In this document: piece by piece, positions 23,401 through 28,831 of the stretch
How positions within the stretch are numbered: the first letter of the stretch is position 1
Layout: every line of letters begins with the position of its first letter
Source: Caldithrix sp964598255
GTDB taxonomy: Bacteria; Calditrichota; Calditrichia; Calditrichales; Calditrichaceae
Reading direction: 5' to 3'
Length of the DNA stretch: 28,831 bases
NCBI GenBank assembly: GCA_964598255.1
Contig: CAZRBA010000026.1
Location: forward strand, 1 to 28,831
Notes under the pieces: model-generated
What the model was told of the DNA's origin: nothing
What the model saw: the letters and a program-made list of their open reading frames with translations, nothing else
Databases searched by the model: none
Position numbers and translations under genes: made by a program

Positions 23401-25782
23401 TCCGCCGTTTTATCCGCCCAAAAAGGAGAGGAAGAACGTAACCAACGTCTGCGTTCTTTGTTTGTTGAAGAAGCCAAGGAATTAATCGACAAGATCAATC
23501 ATAATTTAATTGAGTTGGAAAAAGTTCCGGAAAGCGGAACCATCTTGGCCGAACTTTTGCGTCATTTGCACACATTAAAAGGCGGGGCCATGATGGGTAA
23601 TTTTAATAAGATCGGAGAATTGGCCCACAAACTGGAAGATTATTTTCAGCTCTATCGCGATCAAAATGCGGAAACCAAATTGGAGCTATTACCTACTGCA
23701 TTTACCATTATTGATTTGATTTCCGAGATGGTCCGTTCCGTAGAGCAGGGCAAAGCCGAGATCGTTTCGGAGTTTACGGCGCGTTTGGCCGATATTGATA
23801 ATAAATTATTTTATTTGAAAGATTTTGAAATTCCCAAAGAATTGCAAAAATCTGCTGCGGGTACGGCGGCGGAAAAAGAGCCTTTGGCTGTTCAGGAATC
23901 GGATAATACGATTAAAATAAAATCGTCCTTTGTCGATCATCTGGTTAATTTGGCCACGGAAATGGTGGTTAACCGCACCGAATTGAACTCCTATTTCGAG
24001 ACACTTAAAAAGTTAACTGGCGATCTGGAGCAACGTAAAAAAGACATGCGCCATTTTAGCCATCAGTTTGACGACTTTCTTGAAGAAAGTGTTTTTAGCG
24101 ATCTTAAAAACGCGCCAACTTCTATTGAACAAGATTATGAAATGTTGTCCAAATTTTCCGACAACTTAAAAAATATTTCCGGTGATATTACGCAAATTTC
24201 CACGGAAATGAGTAAGTTGGTGCGTATGTTGGAGAAAAATGTCGGTCAGCTTTCCGTACTTAGCAAAAGCCTGCATGGCGATTTGTTAAAAGCACGCATG
24301 TTACCGGTGCGCACATTGTTCGAGCGTTTTGAACGTCCGGTACGCGATTTGGCCCGTAAACAACGCAAGCAAATAGAACTGATTATCGAAGATAACGGAG
24401 CGGAACTGGATCGGGCCATGGTGGATGCGCTTTACGAACCGTTGTTGCATATTATTCGCAATGCGGTGGATCATGGAATTGAAAAACCGGCTCAACGTAA
24501 AAAACAAGGTAAAGAACCAAAAGGTAAAATTATTTTGCGGGCGCGTCAGGAAAAAAGTCAGGTAGTGATTGATATTATTGATGACGGGCAAGGAATTGAT
24601 CCCGAGAAGATACGTCAGAAGATTGTCGATTTGAAATTGATGAAGAAAAAGGAGGCGAAAAATTTAACCGAGAGCAAATTGCTGGAATATATATTTGCGC
24701 CGAACTTTTCTACAAGTGACAAAGCGACCGACGTATCCGGCAGAGGCATCGGACTGGATGTAGTGGTGGCCGAAATACAAAAACTTAAAGGCATTGTACG
24801 GGTTAAAACCCATGTGAATCAGGGAACCACCTTTTCGATCCGCGTTCCGCTGACATTGGCCGTATTGCAGGCTATGCTTGTTCAGTTCCATGAACAAACC
24901 GTGGCCATTCCCTTGATTGCAGTTATGGAATCGATTGAAATCGATGAAGAAGACATTCTGCTCGACGATAAACGCGCTTATGTTCAGGTGCGCGGTAAAT
25001 TGCTTCCTTATGTGGATATTGATTCCGTTTTACACATTCCTGGAGAACCCCTGTCTGAGGGAAGACAAAAAAGCACGGCCGTTATTTTGCACGATTCCGG
25101 CGTAAGCGTCGCCTTAGGCATCGAAGAAATTTTGGGACGTCAGGATATCGTTGTTAAAAGCTTGGGCAATTTGCTGCAAAATGTGGATTTGATTAATGGC
25201 GGAACCATTTTGGCTAACGGAGAAGTCGCCTTGATTCTGGATTATGCCAGTTTGATCCATAAGGTTGAAACCGAATTTTTCGGCGCCTCGCGTGAAAAAC
25301 AGCTTGTGCGTAAAATTATTTCAAGCAAAAAAGAAACAAAGTCAGCAGAGGCAGAAGGGTTTATCGGTCAGGATGAAATTATCGCCAAAGTAATTCATGA
25401 CAGGGCGCCCGTAATTTTAGTTGCAGATGATGCCATGAGCGTGCGGGAATTTATCAGTTCGTTTTTAGAAAGGAACGGATTCCGGACATTAAAAGCAGCC
25501 AATGGAAAAGAAGCTTTGCAAACTGCCAAAAAGCAACCCGTGGATTTGCTGATTACCGATTTGGAAATGCCGGTAATGCATGGCTTCGATTTAATTAAAA
25601 AATTGCGCAACATGGCACAATATAAAAATTTACCGATCATTATTCTCACCGCTCAGGCGGGCAAGAATTTTCAGGCTAAAGGCGCAGAAATGGGTGCCAA
25701 CGCCTTTATATCGAAACCTTTTAAAGAAGGCGATTTGTTGCGTATGATCAATACCTTTATTCGGGTGGAACAAAAAGATTAA
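20407..25782 (+). CDS. cheA: Giant hybrid chemotaxis histidine kinase CheA with multiple Hpt-like domains and C-terminal receiver
   Basis: This 1791-residue protein is the central kinase of the cluster, about 2.7 times the size of E. coli CheA. An N-terminal region (1-250) contains a duplicated start motif, EKAISF at 5-10 and 148-153. A degenerate Hpt-like domain (about 268-365) has Lys310 where His is expected. An Ala/Glu-rich linker spans about 390-460. Two further weakly Hpt-like helical segments (about 465-690) have no phospho-His. Another (about 725-825) has His768, but Tyr771 where Lys is normal. Two intact Hpt domains follow: His923 (AVHSLKNAAKMTGF) and His1055 (HLHTLKGGAMMGN). Then come the dimerisation helices (about 1170-1300), the HATPase with N box around Asn1352, DDGQGID (1392-1398) and GRGIGLDVV (1445-1453), the CheW-like P5 domain (about 1485-1625), and a receiver (1667-1788) with Asp1674-Asp1675, Asp1718, Thr1748 and Lys1770. 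No P2 domain is seen. The nearest architectures I know are ChpA, PixL and FrzE. ATG 20407 follows GGAG (20396-20399). Confidence 0.95.
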   Translation: MIKQEKAISFNAFFIVEFMRKVLEKARMRFTPHVVEILEDLAESLNKAEDPILVLEKLARFQETNDMSIFLFDMLDRVEKISPRETMNNMDALSDDFINLYALMTEDSETMTAMEVLTADLKKMFKSSPKKKQPSKKKRTVGGKLSREKAISFDEFYRQEAQLQLLASLPEDMRDDFTVFLKIVLQDEASQQDFTEPVASMYVSIRNIFQVKAEEVPPMELMRQLTENVATVVDEFKSFKNQHPELLRQIIEDESLPRKPEPEEKGEVTIDALLKEYFRSEVNDHIQLIRQVLANPFSAKALKNIVKHFKSLKEVSMIHGYTGVEYLCERIMTTLRRHERDLKTFSPAFIRAMEELLEELLSLEHLDYTVRDQQLKDEVDRLTGLLETAISQVAQESQEATSEEAIEAKTELAAKERPAKPESQSETVTPEEAEAATEEIVQTAKEETGKKEGAEAQIPTESTKHRLLSLEDRPQLLSLFKELLEKLANDLQPFSEDSDWQKFLKALQAITKSANWLEDEINDIFFDPFLTVYENIFCAKTDKKEEALQTLSKGWKIFLQELEPELTFTKTKAFWQQFDLDEFISRPHIVVFDMAHSQTLKAFVESMQSYWQKSAQELPEALTQGNPQAMQRLRRFVDLLKSNLQILKLKAYLPLPEFFCQHFLDKKKTIINPILIDEIRQAFDLLFERLAEKGDQGNSDDLADVLNEVLAEEAAQNESAPAEEISEDERDFITDSRAHLKQAEKLIKHLRQNPQKREHFTSLAGEVHAVYSAAQFMNHEPIADAAIIIEESAEMFAAPDVPMPAELLDRMEQAINALGTMLEQPDATDNTKPFEALQEVLDKLVLEEPGTSSDKAKEELESLPKTVEEKPLFSPQESDEEELREIFKEDARNLLSTLFKTNEQLLRNPVDEEAIRAFDQAVHSLKNAAKMTGFDDLALIFGRFEEVSQQLKGHASLSTKNLQEKIATVLKELEPLIFKGELDAAEMDVVLGRIDELASAVLSAQKGEEERNQRLRSLFVEEAKELIDKINHNLIELEKVPESGTILAELLRHLHTLKGGAMMGNFNKIGELAHKLEDYFQLYRDQNAETKLELLPTAFTIIDLISEMVRSVEQGKAEIVSEFTARLADIDNKLFYLKDFEIPKELQKSAAGTAAEKEPLAVQESDNTIKIKSSFVDHLVNLATEMVVNRTELNSYFETLKKLTGDLEQRKKDMRHFSHQFDDFLEESVFSDLKNAPTSIEQDYEMLSKFSDNLKNISGDITQISTEMSKLVRMLEKNVGQLSVLSKSLHGDLLKARMLPVRTLFERFERPVRDLARKQRKQIELIIEDNGAELDRAMVDALYEPLLHIIRNAVDHGIEKPAQRKKQGKEPKGKIILRARQEKSQVVIDIIDDGQGIDPEKIRQKIVDLKLMKKKEAKNLTESKLLEYIFAPNFSTSDKATDVSGRGIGLDVVVAEIQKLKGIVRVKTHVNQGTTFSIRVPLTLAVLQAMLVQFHEQTVAIPLIAVMESIEIDEEDILLDDKRAYVQVRGKLLPYVDIDSVLHIPGEPLSEGRQKSTAVILHDSGVSVALGIEEILGRQDIVVKSLGNLLQNVDLINGGTILANGEVALILDYASLIHKVETEFFGASREKQLVRKIISSKKETKSAEAEGFIGQDEIIAKVIHDRAPVILVADDAMSVREFISSFLERNGFRTLKAANGKEALQTAKKQPVDLLITDLEMPVMHGFDLIKKLRNMAQYKNLPIIILTAQAGKNFQAKGAEMGANAFISKPFKEGDLLRMINTFIRVEQKD

Positions 25783-25813
25783 AATTTAATCCTTAGCTTT
25801 AATCAGAAAAAAT

Positions 25814-27298
25814 ATGAAAAACGTAGTTGCGATTGCTTGCCTGATTGTGTTCTGGGCTTTAAATGGCTTTGCTCAGATCCCCAAAGGCGTAAAGGAAATA
25901 AAAAGTAAAATCATTACGGGCGAAGCCCGGTGGTCGGGTACTATTCTTCTTCGAGGCGATGTGCTTGTTGCTCCATCAGGACATTTGCAAATTGCTCCGG
26001 GTACCCGCATTATGTTTGCTCCGAATGAGGACAAACAGCATTCGGGTTTCGATAAAACCCGTGCCGAACTTATTGTTAAAGGTACAATATTTAGCAAAGG
26101 AACCATAAACCGTAAAATTGTTTTTACGTCTGCCGCTAAAAATCCGCGCATGCAGGATTGGGCGGGAATTGTCATTTTAAACGGCAAGCGCCCTGCTATT
26201 TTTGAGTTTGCTGTTATCGAATACGCTTACAACGGTTTTGACATTAAAAAAAGTAATCCCGTAATTCAGAATTGTCAAATTCAGTTTAATTACAATGCAG
26301 GCGTAAAGGTTGCCGTACGATCTCGGGCCCGATTAATCGGAAATATCATTCGCGATAACGGTTATGCCGGGGTGATTTGCGAGACAGGCGCCCGACCGAT
26401 TTTAACCGATAATTTGATTACCAAAAACCAGATTGGGATTATTGCCTTTGGCTCGGCAAGCCCGAATTTGGGTGATTTAAAGAAGGGGCCCGATTACAAT
26501 CCCGGGCGTAATGCCTTGTTTGATAATTTGGAATACGACGTTTACAATCACGCTTCCAATGATATTAATGCCGAAGGAAATTCGTGGGGTAGTAAAGATC
26601 TAAATACCATTTTAGCTCATATTTATGATAAACAGGATGCCGATCGTTTCGGAGCGGTGGATTTTAATCCTATTATGGGTAATGTGGATCTGTTCAAAAA
26701 AATGCTTCTTGCGCAACAACCCCAAACTCCGGTAACCAAAGATACGGTTTCTACAGCACCTGTTAAAATCAGTAAACCCGCCCGTTCCATTACCCCGTCG
26801 TCGAAAAGCGTTAAAACACTAATGCCCAAAACGCCGCCACAGGAAAAAGTAACTACTATTGATACGCATCGGGTAAAAGAGCAAAAAACATTATTGGCAG
26901 CTAAACCGTCGTCGCAAACGCCCAAAGATACGGCGACCTTAGCGTCGGCCACTCCCCCTGCAACGAAACCGGAAAGCACAAAAACAGAGCCGCAAGAGCC
27001 AAAAATCGATTATAACCAGGTATTTTTGGATGTTTTTTTAGATCATAAAGTGAAGGTGGCCAAAGAAGCCAAACCGATTATCGATGATCCTGCACGGGGC
27101 ATGTACGAACATGGAAAAATAGTGGTGCGAATTGTGGTTGGCAAGGACGGAAAAGTGGAACAAGCGAAAATATTAAAAGGTCTTAATTACTATTACGATC
27201 AATTAGCCTTGGATGCGGCCCAAAAATTTCGCTTTGTTCCGGGGACAGTTAAAGGCGTTCCCGTTCGTTTTTCCACCAGTATTTTGTTTAAATTTTAA
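25814..27298 (+). CDS. Secreted right-handed beta-helix protein with C-terminal TonB domain
   Basis: The 494-residue protein has a signal peptide (residues 1-20, AIACLIVFWALNGFA, cut before QIPKG). A right-handed beta-helix domain of the pectate-lyase-like fold spans about 36-290, with rungs such as GDVLVAPSGHLQIAPGTRI, VIQNCQIQFNYNAGVKV and LIGNIIRDNGYAGVICETGA. A Thr/Pro/Lys-rich linker (about 300-398) follows. A TonB C-terminal domain (about 405-494) has GKIVVRIVVGKDGKVEQAKI, QLALDAAQKFRFVPG and the terminal FSTSILFKF. TonB domains normally sit on a membrane-anchored N-terminus; here there is a cleavable signal and a carbohydrate-fold-like domain. The gene starts 31 bases after cheA with no terminator between. 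The domain calls are fairly sure, but the function is unknown. Confidence 0.88.
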   Translation: MKNVVAIACLIVFWALNGFAQIPKGVKEIKSKIITGEARWSGTILLRGDVLVAPSGHLQIAPGTRIMFAPNEDKQHSGFDKTRAELIVKGTIFSKGTINRKIVFTSAAKNPRMQDWAGIVILNGKRPAIFEFAVIEYAYNGFDIKKSNPVIQNCQIQFNYNAGVKVAVRSRARLIGNIIRDNGYAGVICETGARPILTDNLITKNQIGIIAFGSASPNLGDLKKGPDYNPGRNALFDNLEYDVYNHASNDINAEGNSWGSKDLNTILAHIYDKQDADRFGAVDFNPIMGNVDLFKKMLLAQQPQTPVTKDTVSTAPVKISKPARSITPSSKSVKTLMPKTPPQEKVTTIDTHRVKEQKTLLAAKPSSQTPKDTATLASATPPATKPESTKTEPQEPKIDYNQVFLDVFLDHKVKVAKEAKPIIDDPARGMYEHGKIVVRIVVGKDGKVEQAKILKGLNYYYDQLALDAAQKFRFVPGTVKGVPVRFSTSILFKF

Positions 27299-27601
27299 TT
27301 TTTCTCTAAAAAGGGTATGATTTTTCCTCAAGTTCTTAAAGGTGAGAGTTAGCAGTGGTAATCTGTGCAGATCTGTGGCCGGGAAAAGTTAGTAGTTGAT
27401 TCGTTGAATTGTTGAATGGTGGTTCGGTGCCAGGGTGATAAAGGGTTAAGGGTGTAAGGGTTAAGGGGAGGCGTGCCAATCTGTGTGGATCAGTGGCCGG
27501 GGAAAAAGTTGAATCGTTGATCGGTTGAATTGTTGAATGGTGGTTTAGTGCCAGGGCTTCCCTTGGGGATTTTTCAGAGTAGCTTGGTAATTTGTGGCGG
27601 T

Positions 27602-27635
27602 GTTTACCCCCTGTGGTCCCCCTCAAAAGGGGGCT
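27602..27635 (+). repeat. Module B copy 1: G5/C5 hairpin
   Basis: The element starts GTTTACCCCCTGTGGTC and contains CCCCC (27618-27622), loop TCAAAA, GGGGG (27629-27633), followed by CTTTT. It could act as a weak bidirectional terminator because of the short T run, but the stem is only five base pairs. Similar copies at 28028 and 28258 have longer stems. Confidence 0.75.
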
Positions 27636-27672
27636 TTTGGAGTGGGGCAGTTTGCGGCCTTGCGGGGAGAAT

Positions 27673-27719
27673 CCGGTTGCCGAGTGGTCCCGATTCGTCG
27701 GGAAGTATCGAGGCACCGG
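27673..27719 (+). repeat. Module A copy 1: quasi-palindromic repeat
   Basis: This copy begins CCGGTTGCCGAGTGG and ends GTATCGAGGCACCGG, around an inner stem TCCCGA (27688-27693), loop TTCG, TCGGGA (27698-27703). The outer ends CCGGT and ACCGG also pair, giving an imperfect hairpin over the whole unit. It shares all flanking positions with three other copies downstream. Confidence 0.88.
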
Positions 27720-27901
27720 CAGCCTTTTCTCCTCTCCTTTTTCTTTTTTCATTTTTCCTTTTTCATCTCGCTCAGTGCAGATCAGGGGGTTGAAAAAGTT
27801 GAATAGTTGATTGGTTGAATTGTTGAATGGTGGTTTAGTGCCAGGGTGGTAAAGGGTTAAGGGGAGGCGTGCCAATCTATGTGAATCAGTGGCCGGGAAG
27901 G

Positions 27902-27933
27902 GTTGAATAGTTGAATAGTTGAATAGTTGAATG
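27902..27933 (+). repeat. Octamer tandem repeat GTTGAATA x4
   Basis: Four head-to-tail copies of GTTGAATA start at 27902, 27910, 27918 and 27926; the last ends in G instead of A. Related single and double octamers occur in every unit C copy on both strands, including GTTGAATTGTTGAATGG. A run of eight-base units is slippage-prone and a likely source of strain-to-strain length differences. Confidence 0.9.
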
Positions 27934-28027
27934 GGGTTTTCGGTGCTTTTTCGGTGGCCGGGATGAGTTAAGGGTTAATGGTACAAAATAGTGCCGACTT
28001 ATGAAAAATTTCGGTAATTTGTTAAGG

Positions 28028-28061
28028 TGTTTACCCCCCGTAGCCCCCCTCAAAGGGGGGC
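28028..28061 (+). repeat. Module B copy 2: G6/C6 hairpin
   Basis: The unit reads GTTTACCCCCCGTAG, then GCCCCCC (28043-28049), loop TCAAA and GGGGGGC (28055-28061): a perfect seven base-pair stem. It is the + strand partner of the inverted copy at 28258-28294. Confidence 0.88.
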
Positions 28062-28098
28062 ACTTTGTGTGTAGCGGTTTGCGGCATTGCGGGTGAAA

Positions 28099-28144
28099 CC
28101 GGTTGCCGAGTGGCTCCGCGCCAGCGGAGCCGTATCGAGGCGCC
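28099..28144 (+). repeat. Module A copy 2 with a substituted inner stem
   Basis: The flanks match the other copies (CCGGTTGCCGAGT and GTATCGAGGC). The inner stem is a different sequence, GGCTCCGC (28112-28119), loop GCCA, GCGGAGCC (28124-28131), a perfect eight base-pair pairing. The other copies have a TCCCGAT/ATCGGGA-type stem. Pairing is kept although the bases differ on both sides. Confidence 0.88.
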
Positions 28145-28173
28145 AAGCGGCCACTCACCAATAGCTCCAGAAA

Positions 28174-28220
28174 CCGGTGCCTCGATACGTCCCGATGAAT
28201 CGGGACTACTCGGCAACCGG
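28174..28220 (-). repeat. Module A copy 3 (inverted)
   Basis: On the - strand this reads CCGGTTGCCGAGTAGTC and ends GAGGCACCGG. The inner stem is GTCCCGAT (28189-28196) and ATCGGGAC (28199-28206). It faces copy 2 across a 29-base spacer, forming the inner boundary of the right arm of the large inverted repeat. Confidence 0.9.
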
Positions 28221-28257
28221 CTTCTCTCCGCAGGGCGGCCACTACTACCACACATGC

Positions 28258-28294
28258 AAAAGCCCCCCTTTGAGGGGGGCTACGGGGGGTAAAA
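28258..28294 (-). repeat. Module B copy 3 (inverted)
   Basis: The + strand shows GCCCCCC (28262-28268), loop TTTGA, GGGGGGC (28274-28280), followed by TACGGGGGGTAAA. This is the reverse complement of module B at 28028, including the CCCCCCGTA flank, and marks the right arm of the inverted repeat. Confidence 0.9.
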
Positions 28295-28374
28295 ACCAGC
28301 GCGAACCACCGAAATTGTTCATAGGTCGGCACGATTTTGCACCCTTAACTCTTTTCCCTTAACTCTTTTCCTAC

Positions 28375-28496
28375 CCCGGCCACCGAACCACACCGAAGAA
28401 GCACTGAAAACACCATTCAACGATTTAACCATTCAACAATTCAACCAATCAACTATTCAACAATTCAACTTTCCCCGGCCAAAGATCTGCACAAAG
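28375..28496 (-). repeat. Unit C copy 5 (inverted)
   Basis: On the - strand this contains GTGCAGATC, then TTTGGCCGGGGAAAGTTG, repeated GTTGAAT octamers, a GTGCTTCTTCGGTG block and GTGGCCGGGG. The same order occurs on the + strand at 27875-27962. A purine-rich AAAAAGGAAAAAAG tract next to it (28502-28528) matches, in reverse complement, the pyrimidine tract at 27728-27766. Confidence 0.8.
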
Positions 28497-28540
28497 CGAA
28501 ATGAAAAAGGAAAAAAGAAAAAGGAGAGGGGGAAAGTCCG

Positions 28541-28587
28541 CCGGTTGCCGAGTAGTCCCGATTCATCGGGACGTATCGAGGCACCAG
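28541..28587 (+). repeat. Module A copy 4
   Basis: This copy runs CCGGTTGCCGAGTAG to TATCGAGGCACCAG with inner stem GTCCCGAT (28555-28562) and ATCGGGAC (28565-28572). It is in + orientation although it lies on the side where most modules are inverted. The palindromic module has therefore moved or flipped independently of its neighbours. Confidence 0.88.
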
Positions 28588-28593
28588 CGGGCG

Positions 28594-28696
28594 GCACACC
28601 TCCCCCCTTAACCCTTACCCCCTTAACCTTTAACTTAATACAGCCACCGATCCACACAGATCGGCACTGGTAACCCTTAACTCTTAACTCTTAACT
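28594..28696 (-). repeat. Unit C partial copy 6 (inverted) ending in a heptamer array
   Basis: On the - strand this reads GGGTTACCAGTGCCGATCTG, TGTGGATCGGTGGC, then GGTTAAGGGGGTAAGGG and GGGAGGTGTGCC, matching parts of unit C in order but rearranged. Its right end is a tandem array of CTTAACT (28676-28682, 28683-28689, 28690-28696). Confidence 0.75.
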
Positions 28697-28702
28697 GTCA
28701 CA

Positions 28703-28831
28703 TAGCACCACGTTGTTAACACATTTTAATCATCCAAACTCTAGCACCAGGTTGTTAACAGATGTCTAATTTAAGTACCACCCCATGGGGTGGTCGAAAT
28801 TTTTAATGCTAAAAAATAGCACCACATTGTT
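28703..28831 (+). repeat. Second repeat family, TAGCACCA-N2-TTGTTAACA, three copies
   Basis: Copies are at 28703-28721 (TAGCACCACGTTGTTAACA), 28742-28760 (TAGCACCAGGTTGTTAACA) and 28817-28831, the last cut by the window end. Starts are 39 and 75 bases apart. The unit is unlike the upstream modules and contains the eight-base palindrome TGTTAACA. The surrounding sequence is A+T-rich. The array probably continues past the window. The spacing is too irregular and the unit too short to call it CRISPR. Confidence 0.75.
28777..28794. repeat. 18-bp perfect palindrome
   Basis: ACCACCCCATGGGGTGGT is a perfect inverted repeat with no spacer, lying between the second and third TAGCACCA repeats. It is followed by CGAAATTTTTAA, so on the + strand it could act as a terminator-like hairpin for something outside the window. 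It could equally be a protein-binding site. The 9-bp arms make chance occurrence unlikely, but its role is unknown. Confidence 0.8.

Larger units (their letters stand above)
27358..27962 (+). repeat. Four direct copies of a sentence-like repeat unit (unit C)
   Basis: The unit reads roughly ATCTGTGNNGATCNGTGGCC, then GGGAAAAGTTGAAT with GTTGAAT-type octamers, GTGCCAGGG, AAAGGGTTAAGG and GGAGGCGTGCCA. Copies lie at 27358-27478, 27479-27556 (broken off by a module B and A insertion-like block), 27773-27874 and 27875-27962. Identity between copies is high in the shared blocks but the GTTGAAT and GGGTTAAGG runs vary in number, as expected from slippage. Copies 1 and 2 abut exactly, as do copies 3 and 4. 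Confidence 0.85.
27299..28831. repeat. Noncoding repeat mosaic (large imperfect inverted repeat centred near 28159)
   Basis: No credible gene is present in this 1.5-kb stretch. It is built from a small set of repeated modules described in the entries below. From about 27361 to 28144 the + strand is G-rich, and from 28174 to about 28700 it is C-rich, because module copies on the two sides are in opposite orientation. A clear non-low-complexity pair is 27980-28018 against the reverse complement of 28304-28343, with about 34 of 40 positions identical by eye. The centre (28145-28173) is not repeated. Copy number differs between arms, so the structure looks decayed or rearranged rather than freshly duplicated. 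A possible origin is a dispersed intergenic repeat family. Confidence 0.85.

Noticed and set aside
27299..27360. Intrinsic terminator after the beta-helix gene
   Set aside because: The stretch after 27298 has T runs but no G+C stem before them. The nearest hairpin, at 27618-27633, is weak and 320 bases away, so it is described only as a repeat.
27336..27875. Open frame of 179 codons on the - strand in the repeat region
   Set aside because: It reads through unit C and modules A and B with no ribosome-binding site. Its product repeats HPGT-type peptides made of translated repeats and has no family resemblance.
27440..28000. Telomere-like GGGTTAAGG repeats
   Set aside because: The GGGTTAAGGG runs are short, irregular and part of unit C; they do not lie at a molecule end as far as the window shows.
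27886..28332. Open frame of 148 codons on the - strand and smaller frames on + across 28065-28362
   Set aside because: They traverse the inverted repeat itself, so both strands are open for the same reason. Products are repeat translations, not proteins.
27358..28831. CRISPR array
   Set aside because: Repeats are of several kinds, appear in both orientations, and are not separated by unique spacers of constant length. No cas gene is nearby.
27358..28831. Replication origin or partition site associated with the ParA
   Set aside because: No DnaA boxes (TTATCCACA-like) were found, and none of the palindromes matches the parS consensus. ParA is also 10 kb away and linked to chemosensory genes.

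Overview
The window looks like one end of a conserved housekeeping block in a bacterium of moderate G+C. My best guess is a member of the FCB superphylum or a neighbouring lineage such as Calditrichota. The hints are a zinc-type S14, an L2 with a DHPMGGG motif (as I recall from Bacteroidota), an L17 with a long charged tail, a secreted protein ending in a TonB C-terminal domain, and a noncoding tract of G-rich/C-rich repeats. The phylum call is an inference of modest confidence.

Positions 1-14859 hold the end of tuf followed by one uninterrupted S10-spc-alpha superoperon, all on the + strand: rpsJ, rplC, rplD, rplW, rplB, rpsS, rplV, rpsC, rplP, rpmC, rpsQ, rplN, rplX, rplE, rpsN, rpsH, rplF, rplR, rpsE, rpmD, rplO, secY, map, infA, rpmJ, rpsM, rpsK, rpsD, rpoA, rplQ. 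Gaps are mostly 3-25 bases and several genes overlap. adk is absent between secY and map. Five genes start with TTG and three with GTG. A strong intrinsic terminator (14833-14856) closes the block.

Positions 15001-25782 hold a second + strand cluster. It begins with a secreted GHL10-like putative glycoside hydrolase, whose stop codon overlaps the start of a ParA-type ATPase. Next come a response regulator with an acidic linker of about 200 residues, a CheW, a two-transmembrane chemoreceptor, and a 1791-residue hybrid CheA. The CheA carries two intact Hpt domains, several degenerate Hpt-like repeats and a C-terminal receiver. No cheR, cheB, cheD or stand-alone cheY is present, so this resembles the Pil-Chp, Frz or Tfp/alternative-function chemosensory systems more than a classical flagellar one. 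ParA may position the array, as ParC and PpfA do elsewhere. A beta-helix/TonB-C fusion protein (25814-27298) follows after 31 bases and may belong to the same transcript.

Positions 27299-28831 have no credible gene. They are a mosaic of repeat modules: a sentence-like unit in both orientations, G5-6/C5-6 hairpins, a 46-bp quasi-palindromic module present four times, and short tandem repeats. Much of it is folded as a large imperfect inverted repeat centred near 28159. At the right edge a different 19-bp repeat family appears with an 18-bp perfect palindrome. The most notable points are the giant CheA with decayed Hpt copies, the ParA/CheA operon, the beta-helix/TonB fusion, and stem swapping within the palindromic repeat.
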